64,000 nucleotides of DNA from NCBI GenBank assembly GCA_036488875.1, contig DASXGW010000008.1:248001-312000 (forward strand), given 5' to 3'. How positions within the stretch are numbered: position 1 is the stretch's first letter; the number at the start of each line of letters is the position of its first letter. A program made the position numbers and the translations under genes. Source of the stretch: Candidatus Baltobacteraceae bacterium. Its GTDB lineage: Bacteria > Vulcanimicrobiota > Vulcanimicrobiia > Vulcanimicrobiales > Vulcanimicrobiaceae. The notes below the pieces were generated by a model. That model was given only the letters and a program-made list of their open reading frames with translations, did not search any database and had not been told where the DNA came from. Below, piece after piece: positions 25,856 through 35,173 of the stretch.

Positions 25856-28533
25856 TCTCTCCCGCTGCTTTCTCCGACGCATTCGTCGGGCGGCAAGAAG
25901 AACTGGAGCTGCTCGCCGACGCGTTTCGCAGCGCGTGCGACGGACGATCGCGCTTCGTGCGAATCGAAGGCGAAGCGGGCATCGGCAAATCGCGCCTCGT
26001 GCGCGAATTCTCCGGGCGGCTCGGCGATTCGGCAGTCATTGCGGCCGGCGGCTGCGTCGAACAGATTCGCCGGCCGTATCTGCCCATCGAACAAGTGCTC
26101 GAGCGGCTCGGGCGCCGTCCCCGTCTTCCGGCGCCGTACGACGGACGCACGCACGCCGAAGAGCGCGCGGCGTACTTTCAAGGCGTCGCCGAAGCGCTCG
26201 AGCGCGAATCCGCGCGCAAACCGCTGGCGATCGTGATCGAAGACGTGCAATGGGCCGACGACGCGACGATCGATCTGCTGCGCTACCTCACCACCGCGAT
26301 CGAAGAAGCGCGCGTGCTAGTGATTATTACGGTGCGCACGGCGACGATGCTGTCCAATCCGGCACTCGCAGCGCTGCGCTTGAGCCTGCTGCGCGTGCGC
26401 GGTCCCTCGATCGTGCTGCGCGGACTGCGCCGGTTCGACATCCGCAACCTCATCGGCAACGTCGTGCGCGATCACGAAACCGAGATTCCGCTGCAAACGA
26501 TTGCCAAGATCGAGTCGCTCTGCGACGGAAATCCGTTGTTTGCCGAAGAGTTGACGCGCATCGCGATCGATTCGGGCGAGATCGTGCTGGGCACGTCGTC
26601 GCCGCTCTCGGCGCACGCAATGCTCAGCGAACGTCTCGCGACCTTTTCCGAAGACGAGCGCAGCGTGCTGGTTCGCGCGGCGATCGTCGGCCAGCACTTC
26701 GACTCGGGCTTCGTGGCCGAGATCGCCGGCACGACCACCGACCGCGTGCTCGCGACCATGCAGCGCGCGCTCGATCACGAGCTGGTCATCACCGACCGCG
26801 TGCATCCGCACCGGTTTGCGTTTCGCCATTCGCTGATCCGGCAGGTATTGGCCGACCGGCTCGTGCTGGGATTGGCGGCCCCGCTGCACTTGCGCATCGC
26901 GCGCGGCATCGAAAACGGACAGCACGCGTCGAAGCGTGCAGCCGAGTTGGCGTTTCACTATTCGGAGGCGCGCGTCGCCGATAAAGCGCGCTATTATAAC
27001 GAGCTCGCGGCGCAGGCGGCGTGGGACGTCTACGCCTACCGCGACGCGATTCACTTTTATAGCGCGGCGCTGCAGTGGGACTATCCGCCGGGGCTCGCGC
27101 GCGCCGCGATTTACGAACGGCTCGGCACGCTGCTCTATATCGAAGGCGTCGGCGAAGAACCCGCGCGCTGGTTCGAGCGCGCGCGCGCCGAGTACGAGCA
27201 AATCGAAGACGAGATCGGCTACTGCCAAGCACTGTTGATGATCGCCGATCAGCGCTGGGTCGACGCGCGCACGTCGGAAGGCGCGCAAGCCGCGTCCGAA
27301 GCGGCGGTGCGTCTCGAGCGTTTGGGTGAGACGCGTCCGTGGCTCTCCGCAACGCTGTCGGTGGCGCGCTACGCGGTGACGCTCGGCGATCCGCAGCGCG
27401 CGGCGGCCCTCCTCGACGACATCGGCCGCCGGCACGCGCATTTCGACGCGCCGCTCAACGTCGCGTTTTACGAAGTGCGCGCCGAGACGCGCGCGGCGTT
27501 GGGTCAAGCGGCCGGTGCGCTCGCCGACGGCGCGCACGCGGTGCGGCTCGCGCGCGAAACCGGTTCGAGCGAGCTGGTCGCGCAGGTCGAAAATAACGTC
27601 GCGCTCGTCGCGGCCGATTTGGGCGAGCTCGACCTCGCGGGCGAGCACCATCGAAGCGCGCTGGCCGAAGCGCACCGCACCGGATTGCTCTGGCGCGTGG
27701 CGTATTGCGCGCTCAACTACGCGCAGACGCTGGCGTGGAGCGGCGAGTTAACGCGCGCGCGTGCGATGGTACTGGAAGCGCTCGATTGCGGCGTTACGAC
27801 GGCGACGTTCAAAACGAAAGCCGCGGCGGTGGGCGTTCCGATCGCGCTCGCGCTCAACGATCGCGCGCTGTTGCTCGCGTGTGCGGACGACCGGGCGCTC
27901 GAGTACGCGCGTCAGTCGGGTGAGATTCAGCGCGTCGCCGCCGGCGGCGCCGCATTTGCCGAACTGCTTCGCGCGCAAGGTGATGCCGCGCGGGCGCGCA
28001 CGACGCTCAGCGAAACCGTCGCATCGGTCGAGACGAGCCATCGCGCTTGGAATCTGTGGTCCTACGTCGCGTTATGCGGGCGTCCGGCCGACCTGGAACG
28101 AGCGCGGGACGTCTTGGCCCGGTCGACGGGCAGGCCGCGGATGATGCGCGCGCACCGGCTCCTGCTCGCCGGGCACTACGCGGCTGCCGAACGCGTCTTT
28201 GCGCGGCTGGGATTCCGCTGGCACGCTGCGTTGAGCGCCGAGCTGGCCGGCGATCGCGAACGCGCCCGGCAGTCCTACGAAGCTATGGGCGCCGTGCGTG
28301 ACGCAGCCCGCCTGGCCGAACCGCACGTTGACGGCAAGCCCGGCAGCGGCCTGACGGCGCGCCAAACGCAGATTGCCGAACTCGTGGCACAGGGCGAGAT
28401 CAATCGCACGATCGCGGCCCGCCTCCATATCAGCGAGCACACCGTCGAGCACCATTTGACCGGAATTTTCGCACGGCTGGGCGTCAAATCGCGCGCGCAG
28501 CTGATCGCGCGCTGGATCGGCTCGCGCTCATAG
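25852..28533 (+). CDS. LuxR-family ATPase transcriptional regulator (LAL/MalT-like)
   Basis: 893 residues from a GTG overlapping the previous stop by four bases. The N-terminal AAA_16-type NTPase has FVGRQEELELL and Walker A GEAGIGKS at residues 40-47, with a Walker-B-like IVIEDVQWADD. The middle is a long Ala-rich helical region resembling TPR repeats. The C-terminal 60 residues are a LuxR helix-turn-helix (LTARQTQIAELVAQGEINRT, then HISEHTVEHHL). Translational coupling suggests that it senses a ligand, perhaps a peptide or amino acid, and controls the asparaginase/peptidase operon. That ligand is inference. Confidence 0.88.
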   Translation: MISPAAFSDAFVGRQEELELLADAFRSACDGRSRFVRIEGEAGIGKSRLVREFSGRLGDSAVIAAGGCVEQIRRPYLPIEQVLERLGRRPRLPAPYDGRTHAEERAAYFQGVAEALERESARKPLAIVIEDVQWADDATIDLLRYLTTAIEEARVLVIITVRTATMLSNPALAALRLSLLRVRGPSIVLRGLRRFDIRNLIGNVVRDHETEIPLQTIAKIESLCDGNPLFAEELTRIAIDSGEIVLGTSSPLSAHAMLSERLATFSEDERSVLVRAAIVGQHFDSGFVAEIAGTTTDRVLATMQRALDHELVITDRVHPHRFAFRHSLIRQVLADRLVLGLAAPLHLRIARGIENGQHASKRAAELAFHYSEARVADKARYYNELAAQAAWDVYAYRDAIHFYSAALQWDYPPGLARAAIYERLGTLLYIEGVGEEPARWFERARAEYEQIEDEIGYCQALLMIADQRWVDARTSEGAQAASEAAVRLERLGETRPWLSATLSVARYAVTLGDPQRAAALLDDIGRRHAHFDAPLNVAFYEVRAETRAALGQAAGALADGAHAVRLARETGSSELVAQVENNVALVAADLGELDLAGEHHRSALAEAHRTGLLWRVAYCALNYAQTLAWSGELTRARAMVLEALDCGVTTATFKTKAAAVGVPIALALNDRALLLACADDRALEYARQSGEIQRVAAGGAAFAELLRAQGDAARARTTLSETVASVETSHRAWNLWSYVALCGRPADLERARDVLARSTGRPRMMRAHRLLLAGHYAAAERVFARLGFRWHAALSAELAGDRERARQSYEAMGAVRDAARLAEPHVDGKPGSGLTARQTQIAELVAQGEINRTIAARLHISEHTVEHHLTGIFARLGVKSRAQLIARWIGSRS

Positions 28534-28568
28534 CGGAAATCCCCGATATCCCGAACGCGAATCGCCTT

Positions 28569-28574
28569 TATAAT
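28569..28574 (+). promoter_or_regulatory. Putative -10 box upstream of TonB-dependent receptor
   Basis: A perfect TATAAT stands 31 bases before the receptor start in a 71-base intergenic region. No convincing TTGACA lies 16-18 bases upstream, so a sigma-70-type promoter with a weak -35 is inferred. The region after it holds GGAGTTGGAGGGAG as a strong ribosome-binding site. Confidence 0.5.
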
Positions 28575-28604
28575 GGAAGAGGCTGCGAAGGAGTTGGAGG
28601 GAGC

Positions 28605-31600
28605 ATGAACGTTTCGCTTATTCACCGCACCGCGGGCGCTTTTCTGGCGCTGGCGCTCGTGCTTTCACCCGTCTCGAGCGTCGTTGCCGGGACCACCGGA
28701 TCGATCACCGGTACGGTCGTGGATGCGACGGCTCACGCGCCGATCGCTGGAGCGGCCGTCACGGTCGTCAGCCCGTCGCAGATCGCAACCGTCACTACCG
28801 ACGCGTCCGGGCGGTTCACGTTCATCTCCCTCGCTCCGGACACGTACACGGTCTCCGCGCGTAAGGCCGGCTATGACGAACAGTCCGTGGCCGGCATCTC
28901 GGTGTTCGCCGATCAGAGCCAATCGGTCCCCGTCGCGCTTCAAAAGAGTCTCAAGCAGATCGCGCACGTTACCTCGCGCTCCTCGCTCAGCCCGGTTCGT
29001 CCCGGCACCGGAACCGACGTCTACTCGGTGAATCCGGCAGTCGCGACCGCCTCCGCCACGCTGGGCGGCGGCGGCGGAATGAACACCGCCTATTCGGCCA
29101 TCGCGGCGATGCCCGGCGCGTACGTGCCGCCCAACCAGGTCGGCGTCAATCAGACCGTCTATATTCGCGGCGGTTACTACGATCAAATCGGATTTGAGTA
29201 CGACGGCGTTCCGGTTAACCGGTCGTTCGATAACTATCCCAGCAGTGGTTTGACGACGCTGGGCCAACAAGAGCTGCAGATTTATACCGGCGGCGGCGAG
29301 GCCGACGCCAACGCCACCGGCCTGGGCGGCTTCATCAACCAGGTTATTAAGACGGGCACGTTTCCGGGTTACGCGGTCGGCGGCTTGGCCATGGGGACGC
29401 CCACGTTCTATCACGACGCACGCGTTGAAGTCGGCGGTGCGACGCCCGACCGGCTCTTCTCGTACTACGTGGGCGTGAGCGGGACGAATCAGGCGTTCCG
29501 TTACTTCGACCAATACAACGGCGCCAGTCTGAGCGATACGGTTCCCTACGGAACGTATCCGTCGGACGAGACGACCAATCTGGCGTTCTTCCCCGCGGTG
29601 TATCCCACGTGCAACGCCAACACGACCTACACGAACCCGGCGGCAAACGGTGCTCACGCGTTCCTTTATAAGGATCCCGGTTGTTTCGGCTATTTCCCCG
29701 CAAACTACGGACAGCCGTCCGACGTCGATGACCGGCAGGTCGTCGCCAACATGCACTTCGGCGTACCGCACAAGAACGACAGCGGCCGCGACGACATCCA
29801 GTTGCTGTACATGTCGTCGGCGACGTTCACGCAGTACTACTCCAGCGTCAACGACGCGGGCCCGCTGGGCTTGGGCATCGTCAATAGCGGCACTCTCAAC
29901 TATCACGACTTCTACGCGGGCCTTACCAATCAGTGGGGTGATTTCTACACCTTCCCCGGCGGAACGAAGTGGCTTGCACCGGCCTCGACGCCGCCGATCG
30001 CGTATCTGTACCCCGGCTCGCCGACCGGCCGCTGCGCCAATGTCGTTGGCGTTCCCGGCGCCTGTCCGGAAGATGCGCGGGGCAATCAGGAAACCGTACA
30101 GATTCCCAATGATTATCGCGACGGACGCTGGGACACGGCAGGCATCGTCAAGCTGCAGTATCAGAAAAACATGGGCTCCAACGCCTACCTGCGTCTATTC
30201 GGCTACACCTTTTATTCCAACACCAACCGCGCGACCGCCAACGGCTGGGGCAACGCGTACGCGTTCGGCGTAACCAACTATCAGTACGAAGTCGACTCGC
30301 ACACGCGCGGACTCGAGTTGCAGTTTGCGGATCAAATCTCGAGCTCCAACTTGGTGAGCGGCATGCTGTCGTACTTGGACTCCGGTACGCTGCGGTATTA
30401 CAGTCACCAGTACGACAACACCGGTTCGGCACAGGTCAGTAACTTCACCGACGGCAACATCTGTTACAGCACGAAGGACACGAAGCACTATCCGATCGGC
30501 CATCCCGCGCCGTGCAACAAGGCCATATCGCAGGGATTCTTCAGTGCGCCCTACGGCTACAACGTCGATACCCAGGATCCGTGCGCGGCCGGGGAAGTCC
30601 CGGCGAACTCGCCGGCGTGCCGCAACGGCGCCGCGATGAATCTCACGTACCTCGGCAACAACGCCGACTACAACTCGGTTATGCCGAAGGTCAGCAGCGG
30701 TTCGATACAGGACCAATGGCGCCCGACGGATCGCTGGAATCTCAACGCGGCGCTCCGCTACGAAAACGATACCTTCGATTTGGCAAACACGGATAACCCC
30801 GGCACGAACTTCTGGTTCAATGCGGCGCAGCGCGAGTTCTGCGTCAATCCGGTCACCCGGCAGCCGATCTTCGTTCCGCAGCCGCCGCAGTACATCTACT
30901 ACTATCAGCCGCTCGTGACGTTCCACTGCCCGATCGATCGTTCCACCGGAACTGCGATTCAAACGGTGCATCCCAACGGTACCGACGGCATTCTGCTGAC
31001 GAACAACTATCCGTCGCAGTACAGCCAGACGTATTTCCTGCCGCGCCTCTCGCTGACGTACGCGGCCAGCCCCGATACCGTGTTCCGCGCTTCGGCCGGA
31101 CGTTACGCGCAAGCGCCGCAAAACTACGAGATTCAGTATGCGACCGCACAGCCGAATCTCGCGTCGACCTTGCTCGGGTTCATTCCCTTCGGGTTCAACT
31201 CGCCGCTGCATCCGTCGCAAGCGCAGTTCTCAAATAACTACGACGTTTCGTGGGAGCAGCATTTGCGGGGAACGGACATCGCGTTCAAGGTAACGCCGTA
31301 TTTCCGCTGGGGAACCAATCAGCTCTATGAATCGGTCGATCTCCCGAGCCTCGGCGTCTCGCCGTCGTTCAACGCAGGAACGCTTCGCGTGGACGGTGTG
31401 GAGTTCGAACTCACCAAGGGCGATTTCGACAAGAACGGCTTGTCGGGTATTTTCTCGTACACGTACACGAACTCGTCCGAGAAGTGGGGAGACTATCCCA
31501 ACAGCACCATCGGTCCGGTCGATCAGTACATTCAAGATATCCAAGAGTTCAACGCCCTGACCAAGAAGGGCGGCGGCGCACCCTGCTACACGCCGGATCG

Positions 31601-32363
31601 TACCGGAACGGCGGCACCCGGCTGTCCGTCAACGTCGATTCGCAATCCGTACTATGCGATGGCGCCGCAGCCGCTGCTCGACCCGCACGCGTGGTATACC
31701 ACGGGACTGGATTACCCGTACCTATCGCCCAACACGTTCTCGCTCGTCTTGAACTATCGTCATGGAAAGTTCGCGTTCACTCCGGCGATGTCGCTGCAAG
31801 AGGGAACGACCTACGGAAATCCGTCCGACGTCCAGGGCATGGATCCGCGTTCCTGTTACTCCAACCAGCGCACCTCCGGCGTTCCCTCGAGCACGCCGCT
31901 CAATGCCGATTACACGTCGTGCAGCCACGCGCTCACGAGTGACGGAACCACGCCCGGCAAGCTGTACATCCCCAATCCGCAGACCGGCACGTTCGACCAG
32001 TTCGGTCAGTTCCAGCAGCCTTGGCAGTTCAATCTCGGCGCGCAGTTGTCGTATGACGTATCGCCGCGCATTACCACGAAGTTCATCGTCACGAACATCC
32101 TCAACACGTGCTTCGGCGGCTCGAGTACGCCATGGACGAAAGCCTATCCGCCGGGCGGCTTCACGTGCGCCTATACGTACAACAAGTTCTACAACAACGG
32201 GAACAACTTCAACGAGGGAACCTCAGCGTACGATCTCAGGGCGAACGGCGTCGCGGAGAATCCATACTTTGCGAACTCGTTCGTACCGTCGTACGGCGAT
32301 CCGTTCTCAGGGAACTATCCGCTCGCACTGAACATGTACTTCTCGGTGAACGTCAAGCTCTAA
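28605..32363 (+). CDS. TonB-dependent receptor with N-terminal carboxypeptidase-regulatory-like domain
   Basis: 1252 residues, ATG with strong GGAGG upstream. A Sec signal (AGAFLALALVLSPVSSVVAG) is followed by a CarboxypepD_reg-like domain at about 30-115 (GSITGTVVDATAHAPIAGA...SGRFTFISLAPDTYTV). The plug domain comes next (VYIRGGYYDQIGFEYDGVPV, GGFINQVIKTG), then a long beta-barrel rich in Tyr, Asn and Pro ending in FSVNVKL, as expected for outer-membrane insertion. The layout is that of Oar/SusC-like receptors of Acidobacteria and related groups. The substrate is unknown. Downstream are two NHL-type lipoproteins that could be surface partners. Confidence 0.9.
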   Translation: MNVSLIHRTAGAFLALALVLSPVSSVVAGTTGSITGTVVDATAHAPIAGAAVTVVSPSQIATVTTDASGRFTFISLAPDTYTVSARKAGYDEQSVAGISVFADQSQSVPVALQKSLKQIAHVTSRSSLSPVRPGTGTDVYSVNPAVATASATLGGGGGMNTAYSAIAAMPGAYVPPNQVGVNQTVYIRGGYYDQIGFEYDGVPVNRSFDNYPSSGLTTLGQQELQIYTGGGEADANATGLGGFINQVIKTGTFPGYAVGGLAMGTPTFYHDARVEVGGATPDRLFSYYVGVSGTNQAFRYFDQYNGASLSDTVPYGTYPSDETTNLAFFPAVYPTCNANTTYTNPAANGAHAFLYKDPGCFGYFPANYGQPSDVDDRQVVANMHFGVPHKNDSGRDDIQLLYMSSATFTQYYSSVNDAGPLGLGIVNSGTLNYHDFYAGLTNQWGDFYTFPGGTKWLAPASTPPIAYLYPGSPTGRCANVVGVPGACPEDARGNQETVQIPNDYRDGRWDTAGIVKLQYQKNMGSNAYLRLFGYTFYSNTNRATANGWGNAYAFGVTNYQYEVDSHTRGLELQFADQISSSNLVSGMLSYLDSGTLRYYSHQYDNTGSAQVSNFTDGNICYSTKDTKHYPIGHPAPCNKAISQGFFSAPYGYNVDTQDPCAAGEVPANSPACRNGAAMNLTYLGNNADYNSVMPKVSSGSIQDQWRPTDRWNLNAALRYENDTFDLANTDNPGTNFWFNAAQREFCVNPVTRQPIFVPQPPQYIYYYQPLVTFHCPIDRSTGTAIQTVHPNGTDGILLTNNYPSQYSQTYFLPRLSLTYAASPDTVFRASAGRYAQAPQNYEIQYATAQPNLASTLLGFIPFGFNSPLHPSQAQFSNNYDVSWEQHLRGTDIAFKVTPYFRWGTNQLYESVDLPSLGVSPSFNAGTLRVDGVEFELTKGDFDKNGLSGIFSYTYTNSSEKWGDYPNSTIGPVDQYIQDIQEFNALTKKGGGAPCYTPDRTGTAAPGCPSTSIRNPYYAMAPQPLLDPHAWYTTGLDYPYLSPNTFSLVLNYRHGKFAFTPAMSLQEGTTYGNPSDVQGMDPRSCYSNQRTSGVPSSTPLNADYTSCSHALTSDGTTPGKLYIPNPQTGTFDQFGQFQQPWQFNLGAQLSYDVSPRITTKFIVTNILNTCFGGSSTPWTKAYPPGGFTCAYTYNKFYNNGNNFNEGTSAYDLRANGVAENPYFANSFVPSYGDPFSGNYPLALNMYFSVNVKL

Positions 32364-32411
32364 TCTTCGGGTCCTGGGAACCGGCGGCGCTGCGCAGAAC
32401 GTTTCTAACGT

Positions 32412-33491
32412 ATGCGTAGCGCCGTCGCGCTTGCTTTGTTTGCCGTTCTCGCCGGATGTTCTTCCGCCGGCGATCGTAGTTCTTTTGGGCCATACGCGGC
32501 CTCGCCGCGTTTGCGGTCGGTTTCGGCTAGTCCAGCGCCGTATCTGTACGTCGCGAGTCCGGCATCGTCGCCGTACCCCTCGGGGTCCGTCGAAGAATAT
32601 CCACTCGGCAGTGCGGTCCCCATCCGTACGATCGTTGCAGGCATCGACTCGCCCAGTGGTCTCGCGCTCGATCGCGCGAGTAATCTTTACGTCGCCAACT
32701 ACGCCGCCAATACGGTAACGGTGTACGCGCCCGGCGCGACGAAGCCGTCGCGCACGATCGAAAAGGGAATCGATCGTCCGACGGCCCTTGCCTTCAGCCA
32801 TGCCGGAAATCTGTTCGTGTTGAACGAGCCCAGCATAAGCGGCGACGCGCCCGGCTCCGTAGTCGTTTTTTCGCCCACTGGAATTAACCCGCTGCACACG
32901 ATCACGCAAGGCATCAACGAACCGCACGCTCTGGCGTTCGACTCGGCGGACCGGCTATACGTTGCAAATCTCTTTTATGGGCGCCTCTCGTCGGCCAATG
33001 GCGGCATCTCCGTGTATTCGCAAGGAGGCGTCGCACCGATCCGCAGCATTACCGACGGCATCAGGGTTCCGACGCACATCGCTTTCAACTCGCGCGGACA
33101 CCTTTACGTGAGCAATTATGGAACCTCATACGAAGTAAACTATCCCTATAACAGGGGAGACGTCGCGATCTATGGAGCGGGGACGTCGAAACGCAAGCAT
33201 ACGATCAGGACCGGCGTGCAGAATCCGAGCACGCTGGCCATCGACTCTCAAGACGTGCTCTATGTCACGTGCAACTATAACTGCACGAACGGCGGAATCG
33301 TCGAGTACGAGCCCGGAGGGAAGACACCCGTCCGGACGCTCTCAGCGTACGCGTCGACGCTGCTGATCGACGCCGGCGACAATCTTTATGCCGGTAACTA
33401 TAACAGCGTGAGCGTATTCGCACCCGCCGCTACCAGCCCGACCTATACGATCGATCGCGGCGCCAACGCTCTAGCGTTCGGAAATCTGTAA
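32412..33491 (+). CDS. NHL/SMP-30-like beta-propeller lipoprotein
   Basis: 359 residues with a lipoprotein signal (VALALFAVLAGCSS). The rest is about six repeats of roughly 47 residues with the core NLYVANYAANTVTVYAPG followed by a GI..P..LAF turn, typical of NHL-type propellers. These are often annotated as hypothetical or SMP-30-like; no calcium or lactonase residues are evident. The stop overlaps the ATG of the next, related lipoprotein by one base, so they are cotranscribed and probably arose by duplication. Confidence 0.78.
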   Translation: MRSAVALALFAVLAGCSSAGDRSSFGPYAASPRLRSVSASPAPYLYVASPASSPYPSGSVEEYPLGSAVPIRTIVAGIDSPSGLALDRASNLYVANYAANTVTVYAPGATKPSRTIEKGIDRPTALAFSHAGNLFVLNEPSISGDAPGSVVVFSPTGINPLHTITQGINEPHALAFDSADRLYVANLFYGRLSSANGGISVYSQGGVAPIRSITDGIRVPTHIAFNSRGHLYVSNYGTSYEVNYPYNRGDVAIYGAGTSKRKHTIRTGVQNPSTLAIDSQDVLYVTCNYNCTNGGIVEYEPGGKTPVRTLSAYASTLLIDAGDNLYAGNYNSVSVFAPAATSPTYTIDRGANALAFGNL

Positions 33492-35173
33492 TGCGCCGAA
33501 CGCTCGCCGTGGTGCTTCTGGCCGGATGCACGGGCAACCCGGGCCCGCATGGCTTCGTCCCAAGCTCATGGCAAGACGCGGGCGCGCGGCCGGTCGCTAC
33601 GGCGGCGAGCGCAGAGATTACGTTTCGAATCGACGTTCCGCCGGCCTCAGGCAGCAAGAGATCAAAATTCATTTCGCCGTCGAGCAGATCTGCGGCAATT
33701 GCGTTATATTCGCCTTCGGGCGCGAAGCGCGCTTCGGCGTACACCAATCTCACCGCTGGGATCAACCAACGAACGCTCCGGGTGCCGGTTGGTCCGTACC
33801 GCGCCTCGATCAATCTGTTCGACGGCCCGTTGGGAGCCCAAGGCGTTCCCAGCGGTCACAAGCTCTCCACGAACGACAATTTGCCGGTCTACGTGCCGTC
33901 GTACGATGTCACAATTTTCCTTGGGATCTATCTCAACGGCATTCCCAAAGGTGTGCGTGTCTCCGCGCCAATGGCAGGCGATCAAAAATCGGGATTCAGT
34001 CTCAATCCATGCCAACGGTTCCCACAGATTTTCACGCTTACTGCGCTCGACGCCGCTGGAAACGTCATCATCGGCCCCGGAGCACCAACGTCAACGCTCC
34101 AATCGACTGCCGGACTTCTCGTCTCGCCCGCCGGTCTGACCGAGCCCAACGAGTTTATCGTTGATGCCGATCCAAACGCGCCTGCCGGACCGGCAACGCT
34201 CACGGCTGCGATGAAACAGAATGGCTCTGCGGGGAACCATGCCAGCACCGCCACGTTTAGCGTGTCGAGCGCGCCCGTTAGTCCCGACGGCTGTCTCTTG
34301 GTTGGAAACGACCAGATACTTGGCAACTTAAGAAACGTGGAGATCTATCCACCGGGGGCCGTCGATCCTGTCGGCACGATGACCGACGGCATCGAAGAGC
34401 CATATGCGTTTGCATTCGACGGAGCCAAGAATCTCTACGTCGCCAATAACGATGGAAGTGGCGTGACGGAGTATGCGCAAAACGCCGCTACGCCAATGCG
34501 CACCTTGCCGAGTAACGAGCCATTCGCCGTCGCGGTGGACTCGTCGGGGAACGCCTACACCGCCGACTTCGGCGCGAATACGGTTTCGGTATTTCCGCCG
34601 GGCACTTCAACGCCGTCCTATCAGATCGGCGTGGTGCAGCCCGCCGCACTGGCGTTTGACGGCTCCGGGAACCTGTACGTCGGCAGTCGGACTGGGCCCA
34701 TTTCGGCAAGCGGTACGGTATCGGTGTACGCGCCGGGCGCTAAGACGTCGTCGAGAACCCTGAGCGTAGGCAATGACGTGGCCGCACTGGTGTTCGACCA
34801 CGCGGGTAACTTGTACGTACTAGATTACGGCTCCAATTCGATCGTGGTATTCGCGCCAGGTGCCTCTTCGCCGAGCCACGCGATCGCTACGGGAATTAAC
34901 GAGCCGCGGGCACTTGCCGTCGACAGCTCCAACAACCTGTACGTGGCCAATTATCGGAATTCGAACGTTACCGTCTATGCGCCCGGGCAAAGCACACCGT
35001 CCAGAAGGCTGTCGACCGGTATAAACACGTGGGCGGTAACGGTGGACTCGAGCGACCGGCTTTATGTCGGAACGACGAAGCGCGTATTGGTGTACGCTGC
35101 GGGTTCCAGCACGCCGAGCCTTGTCATTAGGAACGGTATCGCCGGCGCGATAACGCTAGCCGTTACGCCGTAA
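33491..35173 (+). CDS. Lipoprotein with N-terminal FxSP module and NHL-type propeller
   Basis: 560 residues. A short lipoprotein signal (TLAVVLLAGCTG) is followed by a beta-rich module at about 40-255 with FRIDVP, KFISPSSRSAAIAL, GPYRASI and FTLTALDAAGNVIIGPGAP. This matches element by element the module of the PQQ-propeller lipoprotein at 2375-4522. The C-terminal 300 residues are NHL-like repeats (NLYVANNDGSGVTEYAQ, NLYVANYRNSNVTVYAPG) similar to those of the preceding gene. Role unknown; surface scaffold or ligand binding is plausible. The 3' end overlaps the convergent GT87-like gene by 11 bases. Confidence 0.75.
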   Translation: MRRTLAVVLLAGCTGNPGPHGFVPSSWQDAGARPVATAASAEITFRIDVPPASGSKRSKFISPSSRSAAIALYSPSGAKRASAYTNLTAGINQRTLRVPVGPYRASINLFDGPLGAQGVPSGHKLSTNDNLPVYVPSYDVTIFLGIYLNGIPKGVRVSAPMAGDQKSGFSLNPCQRFPQIFTLTALDAAGNVIIGPGAPTSTLQSTAGLLVSPAGLTEPNEFIVDADPNAPAGPATLTAAMKQNGSAGNHASTATFSVSSAPVSPDGCLLVGNDQILGNLRNVEIYPPGAVDPVGTMTDGIEEPYAFAFDGAKNLYVANNDGSGVTEYAQNAATPMRTLPSNEPFAVAVDSSGNAYTADFGANTVSVFPPGTSTPSYQIGVVQPAALAFDGSGNLYVGSRTGPISASGTVSVYAPGAKTSSRTLSVGNDVAALVFDHAGNLYVLDYGSNSIVVFAPGASSPSHAIATGINEPRALAVDSSNNLYVANYRNSNVTVYAPGQSTPSRRLSTGINTWAVTVDSSDRLYVGTTKRVLVYAAGSSTPSLVIRNGIAGAITLAVTP

